Part shown: positions 1-6,654 of the stretch, in pieces
How the letters are laid out: the number at the start of each line of letters is the position of its first letter
How positions within the stretch are numbered: the first letter of the stretch is position 1
Source of the DNA: Moorella sp. UBA4076
Lineage (GTDB): Bacteria; Bacillota; DSM-521; Neomoorellales; Neomoorellaceae
Length of the DNA: 10,665 nucleotides
Reading direction: 5' to 3'
NCBI GenBank assembly: GCA_002383405.1
Contig: DFYS01000063.1
Location: forward strand, 1 to 10,665
Translations under genes and position numbers: made by a program
The notes under the pieces: model-generated
What the model saw: the letters and a program-made list of their open reading frames with translations, nothing else
Databases searched by the model: none
Told to the model about the DNA's origin: nothing

Positions 1-31
1 CGCCGGCGTCGTCAGCGGCATCGGCTCTTAA
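1..31 (+). CDS. tuf: Elongation factor Tu, C-terminal end (partial)
   Basis: Only the last nine codons and a TAA stop at 29-31 are present. Read from base 2 they give AGVVSGIGS. EF-Tu proteins end in a Gly-Ala-Gly-Val-Val motif followed by a few variable residues, and tuf commonly lies directly upstream of rpsJ at the str/S10 junction. The call rests on this short motif plus the neighbour. EF-Tu is the GTPase that delivers aminoacyl-tRNA to the ribosomal A site. Another protein with a similar tail cannot be excluded from nine residues. Confidence 0.7.
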   Translation, partial: AGVVSGIGS

Positions 32-60
32 GGAAGGGCAGCAGGGGATGTAAACGTAAA

Positions 61-94
61 GCACAGGGGTCAGGCTGCAAGCCTGATCCCGTGC
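61..94 (+). promoter_or_regulatory. Leader hairpin upstream of rpsJ
   Basis: The left arm is GCACAGGGGTCAGGCT (61-76), the loop is GCA (77-79), and the right arm is AGCCTGATCCCGTGC (80-94). Fourteen Watson-Crick pairs and one G-U pair form, with a single bulged A at 65. No U-run follows, so it does not look like a standard intrinsic terminator. It lies between the tuf stop and the rpsJ ribosome binding site (AAGGAGGGT, 99-107). It could be an RNase III or other processing site, an autoregulatory target, or part of a Rho-type or attenuation control. I see no clear -35/-10 promoter in 32-116. Confidence 0.75.
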
Positions 95-116
95 CATGAA
101 GGAGGGTAAGTGACCC

Positions 117-425
117 ATGGCCAGGCAGAAGATCCGTATTCGCTTGAAGGGCTTTGATCACCGCTTGCTGGATCAGTCTTCCCAGAAGATTGTCGAGACA
201 GCCAGGCGTACCGGAGCGGTAGTATCCGGCCCCATCCCGCTACCGACGGAAAAAAATATTTTTACAATCTTACGCTCACCCCACGTCAACAAAGATTCCC
301 GGGAGCAATTTGAAATGCGCACCCACAAGCGTTTAATCGATATCCACGAGCCGACGCCCAAGACGGTAGACGCATTGATGCGCCTGGATCTCCCGGCAGG
401 GGTCGATATCGAGATCAAGCTGTAG
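117..425 (+). CDS. rpsJ: 30S ribosomal protein S10
   Basis: S10 (102 aa, the usual length) is a protein of the 30S head and also the NusE partner of NusB in transcription antitermination. The sequence has the typical start MARQKIRIRLKGFDHRLLD, the strand around SGPIPLPT (residues 37-44), and the loop RSPHVNKDSREQFEMRTHKR (53-72) that reaches into the head near 16S rRNA and contacts S14. The ATG at 117 follows AAGGAGGGT (99-107). It is the first gene of the S10 block, 85 bases after the putative tuf stop, with a strong hairpin in between. Nothing is missing. Confidence 0.98.
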   Translation: MARQKIRIRLKGFDHRLLDQSSQKIVETARRTGAVVSGPIPLPTEKNIFTILRSPHVNKDSREQFEMRTHKRLIDIHEPTPKTVDALMRLDLPAGVDIEIKL

Positions 426-437
426 GGGGTAAAACAA

Positions 438-1067
438 GTGCGCAAAGGTATTTTAGGTAAGAAGATAGGTATGACCCAGATCTTTGACGCCGGCGGCCGG
501 GCTGTCCCGGTTACGGTCGTTGAGGCCGGGCCCTGTGTGGTCATCCAGAAAAAGACGGCGGCCACTGACGGCTATGGGGCAGTGCAGGTAGGTTTTGATC
601 CCGTTAAAGAGAACCGGGTCAATAAACCCCTGCAGGGACATTTCCACAAAGCCGGGACGGCCCCTTTCCGCTATATCCGCGAATTGCGCCTGGAAGATAA
701 TCAAGACTACCAGGTGGGGCAGGAAATCAAAGCCGATATTTTCAATGCCGGCGACAGGGTTGACGTAACCGGTATATCCAGAGGCAAGGGTTTTGCCGGG
801 GGCATTAAGCGGCACGGTTTTCATCGCGGCCCCATGGAGCACGGTTCCAAATACCACCGCCGTCCGGGTTCCCTGGCCGCCAAGGGGCCGGCGCGGGTCT
901 TTAAAGGCAGGCGTTTGCCCGGTCACATGGGGGCCGAGCGGGTCACTGTCCTGGGCCTTGAGGTGGTTAATAATGACCCGGAACGCAACATCCTGCTCCT
1001 CAAAGGTTCCGTACCGGGACCGCAGCAGGGATTGCTGCTCATCAAGAATTCGGTAAAGGGAGGCTAA
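438..1067 (+). CDS. rplC: 50S ribosomal protein L3
   Basis: L3 (209 aa) binds domain VI of 23S rRNA early in 50S assembly, and its central extension reaches toward the peptidyl transferase centre. The start MRKGILGKKIGMTQIFD and the motif GHMGAERVTVLGLEV are family signatures. The basic central extension lies roughly at residues 115-165 (RGKGFAGGIKRHGFHRGP, then GSKYHRRPGS). The GTG start at 438 follows the GGGGGT that overlaps the rpsJ stop, and no ATG gives a complete N-terminus. The next gene follows after 6 bases, and its ribosome binding site lies inside the end of this gene. Confidence 0.98.
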   Translation: MRKGILGKKIGMTQIFDAGGRAVPVTVVEAGPCVVIQKKTAATDGYGAVQVGFDPVKENRVNKPLQGHFHKAGTAPFRYIRELRLEDNQDYQVGQEIKADIFNAGDRVDVTGISRGKGFAGGIKRHGFHRGPMEHGSKYHRRPGSLAAKGPARVFKGRRLPGHMGAERVTVLGLEVVNNDPERNILLLKGSVPGPQQGLLLIKNSVKGG

Positions 1068-1073
1068 CAGGCG

Positions 1074-1724
1074 ATGCCCAGAGTAGCCTTATACAATATT
1101 GCCGGCCAGCAGGTAGGGGAGCTCGACCTGGATGAACGCGTTTTTGGTGGTGAGGTTAACGAGGCCGTCCTCCACCAGGCCGTGGTCATGCAGCAAGCCA
1201 GCCGGCGGCAGGGGACGGCGGCAACCCGCGGCCGGAGCGAGGTCCGTGGCGGTGGTCGTAAGCCCTGGCGCCAGAAAGGTACCGGCCGCGCCCGCGCCGG
1301 CAGTATTCGCTCGCCACTGTGGCGCGGCGGCGCCATAGTTTTTGGCCCCCGGCCCCGCGATTACGGCTACCGGTTGCCGAAAAAGGTCCGCCAGCTCGCC
1401 CTGCGCTCCGCCCTGGCCACCCGCGTCCAGGAAGGGAATATCATCGTCCTGGACGATTTACAGCTAGATAAGCCGCGTACCCGCGAAATGGCGACTATTC
1501 TTAAGGTCCTGAGAGCAGACAACAAGGCTTTGATAGTTACGGCGGCCAGAGAGCCCCATGTTGAATTATCGGCCCGCAACCTGCCGGGGGTAAGCTATCT
1601 AACAGCCACCGGACTGAACGTCTACGATATCCTGGCCCACGACAAGCTGGTCATCACCAGGGATGCCGTGGTCCTGGTGGAACAAGCGCTGCTGCCGGCT
1701 ACGAAAGCAGAGGTGTGTGGTTAA
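1074..1724 (+). CDS. rplD: 50S ribosomal protein L4
   Basis: L4 (216 aa) has a globular body and a long loop that forms part of the constriction of the peptide exit tunnel beside L22. The loop is visible as a Gly/Arg-rich stretch, about residues 43-85, with GTAATRGRSEVRGGGRKPW and QKGTGRARAGSIRSPLWRGG. The body motif FGPRPRDYGYRLPKKVR follows. In E. coli L4 represses its own operon through the S10 leader and also inhibits RNase E. Whether this leader responds to L4 is unknown. The ATG at 1074 follows GGGAGG inside rplC. The stop overlaps the rplW start by one base. Confidence 0.98.
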   Translation: MPRVALYNIAGQQVGELDLDERVFGGEVNEAVLHQAVVMQQASRRQGTAATRGRSEVRGGGRKPWRQKGTGRARAGSIRSPLWRGGAIVFGPRPRDYGYRLPKKVRQLALRSALATRVQEGNIIVLDDLQLDKPRTREMATILKVLRADNKALIVTAAREPHVELSARNLPGVSYLTATGLNVYDILAHDKLVITRDAVVLVEQALLPATKAEVCG

Positions 1725-2014
1725 TGCGTGCTCCGGAAGATGTCATCCTGCAACCAATGGTTACTGAGAAATCCACCAGCCTGATGGCCGAGAACAAATA
1801 CACCTTTTTAGTTGCCGCGGGAGTCAATAAGATCGAAATCAAACACGCCATTGAGAAGCTCTTCAACGTTAAAGTACTGAAGGTCAATACCCTGGTGGAT
1901 CGGGGTAAAATGCGCCGGGTGGGCCGTTTTCAGGGGCGCCAGTCCGACCGCAAAAAAGCTATTGTCACCCTGCGGCCCGGCGATAAGATCAAGGTCTTTG
2001 AGGGGCTGGAGTAG
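1724..2014 (+). CDS. rplW: 50S ribosomal protein L23
   Basis: L23 (96 aa) sits at the exit of the peptide tunnel and is the docking site for trigger factor and SRP. Recognisable parts are the N-terminal ILQPMVTEKSTSLMAENKYTF and the segment around FNVKVLKVNTLVDRGKMRR, with a basic loop that enters the tunnel region. I chose the ATG at 1724, eight bases after AGAGGTG (1709-1715). An in-frame GTG at 1715 would add three residues but lies inside that ribosome binding site. The ATG shares its A with the rplD stop (TAATG), which indicates translational coupling. Confidence 0.97.
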   Translation: MRAPEDVILQPMVTEKSTSLMAENKYTFLVAAGVNKIEIKHAIEKLFNVKVLKVNTLVDRGKMRRVGRFQGRQSDRKKAIVTLRPGDKIKVFEGLE

Positions 2015-2037
2015 CTTAAAGCAAGGGGAGAAAAGAG

Positions 2038-2868
2038 ATGGCCATAAAGAAGTTCAAGCCGACATCACCCGGCCGGCGCCAGATGACCGTATCTAGCTTT
2101 ACCGAGATTACGGCGACGGAACCCTACAAACCCCTGGTGGCCCCGTTAAAGAAAAGCGGCGGCCGCAACAGTCAGGGGCGGTTGAGCGTCCGCCACCGGG
2201 GCGGCGGCCACCGGCGCCTTTACCGCATCATTGATTTCAAGCGTGATAAAGACGGTATTCCCGGCCGCGTGGCAACTATTGAGTACGACCCCAATCGTTC
2301 GGCCAACATCGCCCTGGTTAATTACGCTGACGGAGAAAAGCGTTACATCCTGGCCCCGGAAAAGCTGCGGGTCGGGGACGCAATTATCAGCGGCCCCGGG
2401 GCGGATATCAAAGTGGGCAACGCTCTCCCTTTAAGCCAGGTGCCGGTAGGAACGATGGTGCATAATATCGAGCTGAAACCCGGCAAGGGCGGCCAGATGG
2501 TCCGGTCTGCCGGCACCGGAGCGCAGCTCATGGCCCGGGAAGGCGGTTACGCTCTCCTGCGGCTGCCCTCGGGTGAGGTGCGTAAAGTACAGGAAGAATG
2601 CCGCGCCACCATTGGTCAGGTGGGCAACCTGGAGCGGGAAAACATTACTATTGGCAAGGCCGGCCGCAGCCGCTGGCTGGGTATCCGGCCCACCGTACGC
2701 GGTGTCGTCATGAACCCCGTCGATCACCCCCACGGTGGTGGTGAAGGTCGAGCGCCGGTAGGCCGCAAGCACCCGATGACACCCTGGGGCAAACCGGCCA
2801 CCGGCGTCAAGACACGCCCGAGGCGTAAGCCCAGTGACCGGCTGATTGTCAAGCACCGCAATAAATAA
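2038..2868 (+). CDS. rplB: 50S ribosomal protein L2
   Basis: L2 (276 aa) is one of the most conserved ribosomal proteins. It bridges the subunits, is needed for their association, and lies close to the peptidyl transferase centre. The N-terminal half contains an OB-like domain with KSGGRNSQGRLSVRHRGGGH, and the SH3-like domain follows. The C-terminal extension carries NPVDHPHGGGEGRAPVGRKH (about residues 226-245), with the conserved histidines tied to peptidyl transferase function. It ends in the usual Lys/Arg-rich tail. The ATG at 2038 follows AAGGGGAG (2023-2030). Length and sequence are ordinary. Confidence 0.99.
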   Translation: MAIKKFKPTSPGRRQMTVSSFTEITATEPYKPLVAPLKKSGGRNSQGRLSVRHRGGGHRRLYRIIDFKRDKDGIPGRVATIEYDPNRSANIALVNYADGEKRYILAPEKLRVGDAIISGPGADIKVGNALPLSQVPVGTMVHNIELKPGKGGQMVRSAGTGAQLMAREGGYALLRLPSGEVRKVQEECRATIGQVGNLERENITIGKAGRSRWLGIRPTVRGVVMNPVDHPHGGGEGRAPVGRKHPMTPWGKPATGVKTRPRRKPSDRLIVKHRNK

Positions 2869-2892
2869 GGCTGGGAAAGGAGGTTCCTTTTT

Positions 2893-3177
2893 ATGGGCCG
2901 CTCCCTGAAAAAAGGGCCGTATTGCGAGGAGAGGCTCCTCAAAAGAGTTATTGAGTTGAACGATAAGGGTAATAAACGGGTCATTAAAACCTGGTCACGC
3001 CGTTCAACTATCTTCCCGGAGATGGTGGGTCATACCATTGCCGTTCATGATGGCCGTAAACATGTGCCTGTATATATCAGCGAGGACATGGTCGGCCACA
3101 AACTGGGTGAATTTGCTCCTACCCGGATGTTCCGGGGCCATGGCGCCCACACGGAACGTTCCACGTCGCTGAAGTAA
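2893..3177 (+). CDS. rpsS: 30S ribosomal protein S19
   Basis: S19 (94 aa) lies at the top of the 30S head, pairs with S13, and contacts 16S rRNA and the A-site tRNA through its tails. Typical sequence runs through the whole protein: MGRSLKKGPYCEERLLKRV at the N-terminus, IKTWSRRSTIFPEMVGHT in the middle (about residues 31-48), and GHKLGEFAPTRMFRGH near the C-terminus. The ATG at 2893 has one of the strongest ribosome binding sites in the cluster, AAAGGAGGT (2876-2884). The gap from rplB is 24 bases. Confidence 0.98.
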   Translation: MGRSLKKGPYCEERLLKRVIELNDKGNKRVIKTWSRRSTIFPEMVGHTIAVHDGRKHVPVYISEDMVGHKLGEFAPTRMFRGHGAHTERSTSLK

Positions 3178-3190
3178 GGGGGTAAAAGGA

Positions 3191-3529
3191 ATGGAAGCAA
3201 GGGCGCAAGCCCGCTATATCCGCATATCGCCGCGGCGGGTCCGCCAGGTAATCGACTTAATCCGTGGCAAGGATGTACGGGAAGCGGAAGCTATCCTCAT
3301 GGTCACGCCCAAAAGAGGGGCGCGGGCGATAGCCAAGGTCCTGAAATCAGCCGTAGCCAATGCTGAGCATAACTACGACCTGGACACATCAGAGCTGGTG
3401 GTCAGCCGCGCCTATGTCGACGAGGGGCCGACCCTGAAACGCTACCAGCCACGGGCGCGCGGACGGGCTGATGTCCGGCGGAAACGCACCAGCCACATCA
3501 CTGTGGTGGTCGGGGAAAAGGAGGACTGA
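3191..3529 (+). CDS. rplV: 50S ribosomal protein L22
   Basis: L22 (112 aa) has a globular domain at the subunit surface and a long beta hairpin lining the exit tunnel opposite L4. Mutations in that hairpin are known to give macrolide resistance in other bacteria. The N-terminal EARAQARYIRISPRRVRQVI is diagnostic. The hairpin corresponds to the basic stretch with GPTLKRYQPRARGRADVRRK (about residues 80-100), ending in ITVVV. I see no insertion or deletion there. The ATG at 3191 is 13 bases after rpsS. Confidence 0.98.
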   Translation: MEARAQARYIRISPRRVRQVIDLIRGKDVREAEAILMVTPKRGARAIAKVLKSAVANAEHNYDLDTSELVVSRAYVDEGPTLKRYQPRARGRADVRRKRTSHITVVVGEKED

Positions 3530-3533
3530 TTTC

Positions 3534-4193
3534 GTGGGTCAAAAAGTACACCCCAAGGGATTGCGCATCGGGATTATCCGCGATTGGGACTCTCGCTGGT
3601 TTGCTGGCAAAGAATATAAAACCCTGCTCCATGAAGACCAGAAGATCCGCCAGTTTATCAAAAAACGTCTTTTCCATGCTGGCGTCGCCAGCATCGAAAT
3701 AGAACGGGCCGCCAATCGTTTAAAAGTGATCATCAACACTGCCAGACCGGGCATCGTTATCGGCCGGGGCGGCACCGAAGTTGAAGCCTTGCGTAAAGAA
3801 TTGGAAAAACTGACCGGGAAACAGGTCAACCTGAACATTGTCGAGATCAAAAAACCGGAACTCAATGCCCAGCTGGTGGCGGAGAATATCGCCTCCCAGC
3901 TGGAAAAAAGGATTGCCTTCCGGCGGGCAATGAAGCAATCGGTAGGCCGGGCGATGCGTTTGGGCGCCCAGGGGATCAAAATCGCCTGCGGCGGCCGCCT
4001 GGCGGGGGCGGAAATCGCCCGGACGGAGTGGTACAGCGAGGGCAAGGTACCGCTGCATACCCTGCGCGCTGATATTGATTATGGTTTTGCCGAAGCCAAT
4101 ACTACCTATGGCAAAATAGGCGTCAAGGTATGGATCTATAAAGGTGAAGTTCTGCCTGGACGAAGCAGGGTCCAGGAAGGGGGCCGGCAATAA
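3534..4193 (+). CDS. rpsC: 30S ribosomal protein S3
   Basis: S3 (219 aa) lines the mRNA entry channel in the 30S head with S4 and S5. It has an N-terminal KH-type domain with the GxxG loop as GRGG at residues 77-80, in PGIVIGRGGTEVEALRKEL. The C-terminal domain carries GRLAGAEIARTEWYSEGKVP and ends IGVKVWIYKGEVLPG. The GTG at 3534 gives the canonical start MGQKVHPKGLRIGI and sits nine bases after AAAAGGAGG (3516-3524). Upstream in-frame codons overlap rplV and lack family similarity. The stop overlaps the rplP ATG as TAATG. Confidence 0.98.
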   Translation: MGQKVHPKGLRIGIIRDWDSRWFAGKEYKTLLHEDQKIRQFIKKRLFHAGVASIEIERAANRLKVIINTARPGIVIGRGGTEVEALRKELEKLTGKQVNLNIVEIKKPELNAQLVAENIASQLEKRIAFRRAMKQSVGRAMRLGAQGIKIACGGRLAGAEIARTEWYSEGKVPLHTLRADIDYGFAEANTTYGKIGVKVWIYKGEVLPGRSRVQEGGRQ

Positions 4194-4627
4194 TGTTGAT
4201 GCCCAAAAGGGTAAAATACCGCAAACCCCACCGGCCGAGTACCCGCGGCCAGGCCACCCGGGGCAATGAAGTCACCTTCGGCGACTACGGGTTGCAGGCG
4301 CTGGAACCGGCCTGGATTACCAGCCGCCAGATTGAAGCCGCCCGTATTGCCATGACACGCTATATTAAACGCGGCGGCAAGGTGTGGATCAAGATCTTTC
4401 CCGATACCCCCATCACGGCTAAACCGGCGGAAACCCGCATGGGCAGCGGTAAGGGGGCGCCGGAGTACTGGGTAGCCGTAGTGAAACCAGGGCGCATCCT
4501 GTTCGAGATGGCCGGAATATCGGAAGAGACAGCCCGTGAGGCCATGCGCCTGGCCTCCCACAAGCTGCCCATTAAGACCAGGTTCGTCAAACGCGCGGAA
4601 GTGGGTGGTGAGGTCAATGAAAGCTAA
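4193..4627 (+). CDS. rplP: 50S ribosomal protein L16
   Basis: L16 (144 aa) binds near the A site and central protuberance of the 50S subunit and helps position aminoacyl-tRNA. The N-terminal MLMPKRVKYRK, the block ALEPAWITSRQIEAARIAMT, and the segment RMGSGKGAPEYWVAVVKPG are all family signatures, followed by LASHKLPIKTRFVKR near the end. The ATG at 4193 shares its A with the rpsC stop. A second ATG two codons later (4199) is possible, but the longer form matches Firmicute L16. The end overlaps rpmC by 11 bases. Confidence 0.98.
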   Translation: MLMPKRVKYRKPHRPSTRGQATRGNEVTFGDYGLQALEPAWITSRQIEAARIAMTRYIKRGGKVWIKIFPDTPITAKPAETRMGSGKGAPEYWVAVVKPGRILFEMAGISEETAREAMRLASHKLPIKTRFVKRAEVGGEVNES

Positions 4628-4826
4628 TGAGATTCGCGATTTGACCACCGAGGAGTTGCTGCAAAAAGTAGGCGAACTGAAACAAGAACTATTCAACCTG
4701 CGTTTCCAGCTGGCTACCGGCCAGGTGGATAACCCGATGCGCCTGCGGGAAGTGCGCCGGGGTATCGCGCGGGCCAAAACTATCTTACGCGAAAGGGAAT
4801 TAAGGCAGGAGCGGGCGTCAATATGA
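4617..4826 (+). CDS. rpmC: 50S ribosomal protein L29
   Basis: L29 (69 aa) is a small two-helix protein beside L23 at the tunnel exit. The start MKANEIRDLTTEELLQKV, the core LKQELFNLRFQLATGQVDNP (about residues 20-39), and the helix VRRGIARAKTILRER are typical. I used the ATG at 4617. An upstream in-frame ATG at 4536 lies wholly inside rplP and encodes unrelated sequence. The start lies 11 bases within the end of rplP, and its ribosome binding sequence (GGTGAGG, near 4607-4613) is inside rplP. Translation is probably coupled to that of L16. Confidence 0.97.
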   Translation: MKANEIRDLTTEELLQKVGELKQELFNLRFQLATGQVDNPMRLREVRRGIARAKTILRERELRQERASI

Positions 4827-4853
4827 TCAAGATACAGGAAGGGGGCAGGCCCT

Positions 4854-5108
4854 TTGGCAAGGAAGAATCGCAAGACCCGGATCGGTAGCGTTGTCAGTGA
4901 CAAAATGGATAAAACGGTGGTGGTCGCCGTAGAAGACCGGGTACGCCACCCCCTGGTAGGCAAGATTATCCGCAATACCAGGAAATTCAAGGCTCATGAC
5001 GCCGAGAACGCGTGCCACGTCGGTGATCAAGTCAAGATCATGGAAACCCGCCCCTTAAGCAAAGATAAACGCTGGCGGGTAGTAGAGATTGTGGAAAAAG
5101 CCAGGTAG
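4854..5108 (+). CDS. rpsQ: 30S ribosomal protein S17
   Basis: S17 (84 aa) is an OB-fold primary binding protein of the 5' domain of 16S rRNA. It matches the family at KTRIGSVVSDKMDKTVVVAV and in the C-terminal part KIMETRPLSKDKRWRVVEIV (about residues 61-80). The start must be the TTG at 4854. The frame is closed by the rpmC stop at 4824-4826, and no ATG or GTG lies between. A purine-rich ribosome binding site, AGGAAGGGGG, ends about 7 bases before it. It is the last gene of the S10 block. The 29-base gap to rplN shows no clear promoter or terminator. Confidence 0.97.
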   Translation: MARKNRKTRIGSVVSDKMDKTVVVAVEDRVRHPLVGKIIRNTRKFKAHDAENACHVGDQVKIMETRPLSKDKRWRVVEIVEKAR

Positions 5109-5137
5109 CCTTATTTCCGCCGGGAAGGAGGATAACC

Positions 5138-5506
5138 ATGATCCAGCAACAGACGATGCTTAAAGTCGGCGACAATACCGGTGCCAGACGACTGATGTGT
5201 ATTCGCGTCCTCGGCGGGTCCAAAAGGCGCTATGCCAGCATAGGCGACGTGATTATCGCTGCGGTCAAAGAGGCAACGCCAGGGGGCGTGGTTAAAAAAG
5301 GTGACGTCGTACGAGCGGTGGTAGTGCGGACGACCAGGTCCGTAAAACGCGAAGATGGATCCTACATCCGGTTTAATGAAAATGCAGCGGTGATTATTAA
5401 CGACCAGAATAACCCCCGCGGCACCCGTATCTTTGGACCGGTAGCCAGGGAACTGAGGGAAAAAGATTTTATGAAAATCATCTCCCTGGCCCCGGAGGTA
5501 CTGTAA
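5138..5506 (+). CDS. rplN: 50S ribosomal protein L14
   Basis: L14 (122 aa, standard length) is a beta-barrel protein at the subunit interface, forming bridges to the 30S. It is also the binding site of the silencing factor RsfS. The start MIQQQTMLKVGDNTGARRLM and the signature KKGDVVRAVVVRTTRSVKR (about residues 52-70) are unmistakable, as is NPRGTRIFGPVARELR near the C-terminus. The ATG at 5138 follows AAGGAGGAT (5125-5133). It opens the spc block, probably as part of the same transcript as the S10 genes. Confidence 0.99.
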   Translation: MIQQQTMLKVGDNTGARRLMCIRVLGGSKRRYASIGDVIIAAVKEATPGGVVKKGDVVRAVVVRTTRSVKREDGSYIRFNENAAVIINDQNNPRGTRIFGPVARELREKDFMKIISLAPEVL

Positions 5507-5525
5507 AAAGGGAGGTGCATGGAGA

Positions 5526-5852
5526 TTGATCCCATCCAGGGTGCACGTCAAGAAGGGCGATACAGTGATGGTGATTACCGGCAAAAGTATCGGGAAAAAG
5601 GGTAAGGTCTTGAGTGTTGATACCGCTAAAAGCCGGGTTATTGTTGAAGGGGTTAATATTGTTAAACGGCATACCCGTCCCACCCGGCAGATGCCCCAGG
5701 GCGGCATTATCGAGAAAGAGGCGCCCGTGGCCAGCAGCAATGTGATGTTGTACTGCCCAAAATGCAACCGGCCGACCCGTATCGGCAGGCAGGTCCTGGC
5801 TGACGGGACGAAAACGCGCGTATGTAAAAAGTGCGGCGAAGTTATTGATTAA
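5526..5852 (+). CDS. rplX: 50S ribosomal protein L24 with C-terminal Cys4 motif
   Basis: L24 (108 aa) is an assembly initiator that binds the 5' domain of 23S rRNA. The N-terminal KOW/SH3-like domain reads RVHVKKGDTVMVITGKSIGK (residues 5-24). The C-terminal part has two CxxC pairs, Cys77/Cys80 and Cys100/Cys103, which could bind zinc. A similar Cys4 end is known in many Firmicute L24 proteins. The TTG at 5526 lies 10 bases after GGAGG (5511-5515). The ATG at 5519 is out of frame. The only nearby alternative is a GTG at 5541, which would trim five residues and place the start too far from the ribosome binding site. Confidence 0.96.
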   Translation: MIPSRVHVKKGDTVMVITGKSIGKKGKVLSVDTAKSRVIVEGVNIVKRHTRPTRQMPQGGIIEKEAPVASSNVMLYCPKCNRPTRIGRQVLADGTKTRVCKKCGEVID

Positions 5853-5871
5853 GCCCAGCTAAAGGAGGGCT
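5852..5871 (+). promoter_or_regulatory. Possible hairpin over the rplE ribosome binding site
   Basis: AGCCC (5852-5856) can pair with GGGCT (5867-5871). The loop and right arm then contain the rplE ribosome binding site AAGGAGGG (5862-5869). The stem is only five pairs, so stability is modest. In E. coli, ribosomal protein S8 represses the spc operon by binding mRNA near the start of rplE, at this same junction. I cannot show that this structure resembles the S8 target. Confidence 0.3.
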
Positions 5872-5875
5872 GCAA

Positions 5876-6418
5876 GTGGCCAGATTGAAACAAAAATACC
5901 TTGCCGATATCCGCAAAGCCATGCAGGACAAATTCGGCTATAAAAATATCATGGAGATTCCCAAACTGGAAAAAATCGTCGTCAACATGGGCGTGGGGGA
6001 GGCGGCCCAGAACCCCAAAGCCATTGACGGGGCCGTCCAGGACATGATAGCCATCACCGGGCAAAAACCCATTGTCACCCGGGCGAAGAAATCCATCGCT
6101 GCTTTTAAACTCCGCCAGGGCAACAGTGTCGGCTGCAAGGTGACTTTACGGGGTGACCGAATGTACGAGTTCCTCGATCGCCTTGTTAATGTCGCCCTGC
6201 CGCGGGTCAGGGATTTCCAGGGCGTCTCGGCCAATGCCTTTGACGGGCGCGGCAACTATTCCCTGGGCCTTAAGGAGCAGCTTATTTTTCCCGAGATTGA
6301 TTACGATAAAATCGATAAAACCCGGGGTATGGAGATAACCATGGTGACGACGGCCAGGAGCGATGAAGAAGCGCGGGAACTCCTGCGCAACTTCGGCATG
6401 CCTTTCCGGGAACACTGA
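5876..6418 (+). CDS. rplE: 50S ribosomal protein L5
   Basis: L5 (180 aa) binds 5S rRNA in the central protuberance with L18 and contacts the P-site tRNA. Diagnostic segments are KIVVNMGVGEAAQNPKAID (about residues 33-51), the block ITGQKPIVTRAKKSIAAFKL, and the C-terminal LIFPEIDYDKIDKTRGMEIT. The GTG start at 5876 follows AAGGAGGG (5862-5869) at about seven bases. No ATG gives a complete N-terminus. The stop TGA is followed at once by the rpsN ribosome binding site. Confidence 0.98.
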   Translation: MARLKQKYLADIRKAMQDKFGYKNIMEIPKLEKIVVNMGVGEAAQNPKAIDGAVQDMIAITGQKPIVTRAKKSIAAFKLRQGNSVGCKVTLRGDRMYEFLDRLVNVALPRVRDFQGVSANAFDGRGNYSLGLKEQLIFPEIDYDKIDKTRGMEITMVTTARSDEEARELLRNFGMPFREH

Positions 6419-6432
6419 TAAGGAGGATTCCC

Positions 6433-6618
6433 ATGGCCAAAAAATCTTTACGCATCAAGCAAGCACGTCCCCAGAAGTTCAGGGTGCGCGAATACAACCG
6501 CTGCCTGCGTTGTGGCCGGCCCCACGGTTACATGCGCAAGTTTGGTCTGTGCCGGATTTGTTTCCGTGAGCTGGCCTACAGGGGAGAGCTTCCCGGCATC
6601 AGCAAAGCCAGTTGGTAG
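6433..6618 (+). CDS. rpsN: 30S ribosomal protein S14, zinc-binding (type Z)
   Basis: This is the short, zinc-containing form of S14 (61 aa). Four cysteines in two CxxC pairs are visible: Cys24 and Cys27 in NRCLRCGRPHGYMRKFG, and Cys40 and Cys43 in LCRICFREL. It ends with LPGISKASW, the usual terminus. S14 sits in the 30S head with S3, S10 and S19. Many Firmicutes also carry a zinc-free paralogue used during zinc shortage, which would be elsewhere if present. The ATG at 6433 follows TAAGGAGGAT directly after the rplE stop. Confidence 0.98.
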   Translation: MAKKSLRIKQARPQKFRVREYNRCLRCGRPHGYMRKFGLCRICFRELAYRGELPGISKASW

Positions 6619-6654
6619 CTTGAGGGGCTAGAAGGAAGGGGGTAGTTCAAGGTG

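Noticed and set aside
4136..4990. Long minus-strand open frame (284 codons) opposite rpsC, rplP, rpmC and rpsQ
   Set aside because: It lies entirely opposite conserved ribosomal protein genes, shows no recognisable domain, and is expected from codon bias in GC-rich sequence.
5109..5137. Promoter or terminator at the S10/spc boundary
   Set aside because: The 29-base gap contains only a ribosome binding site and a weak TTCC/GGAA pairing. I see no -35/-10 or U-run.
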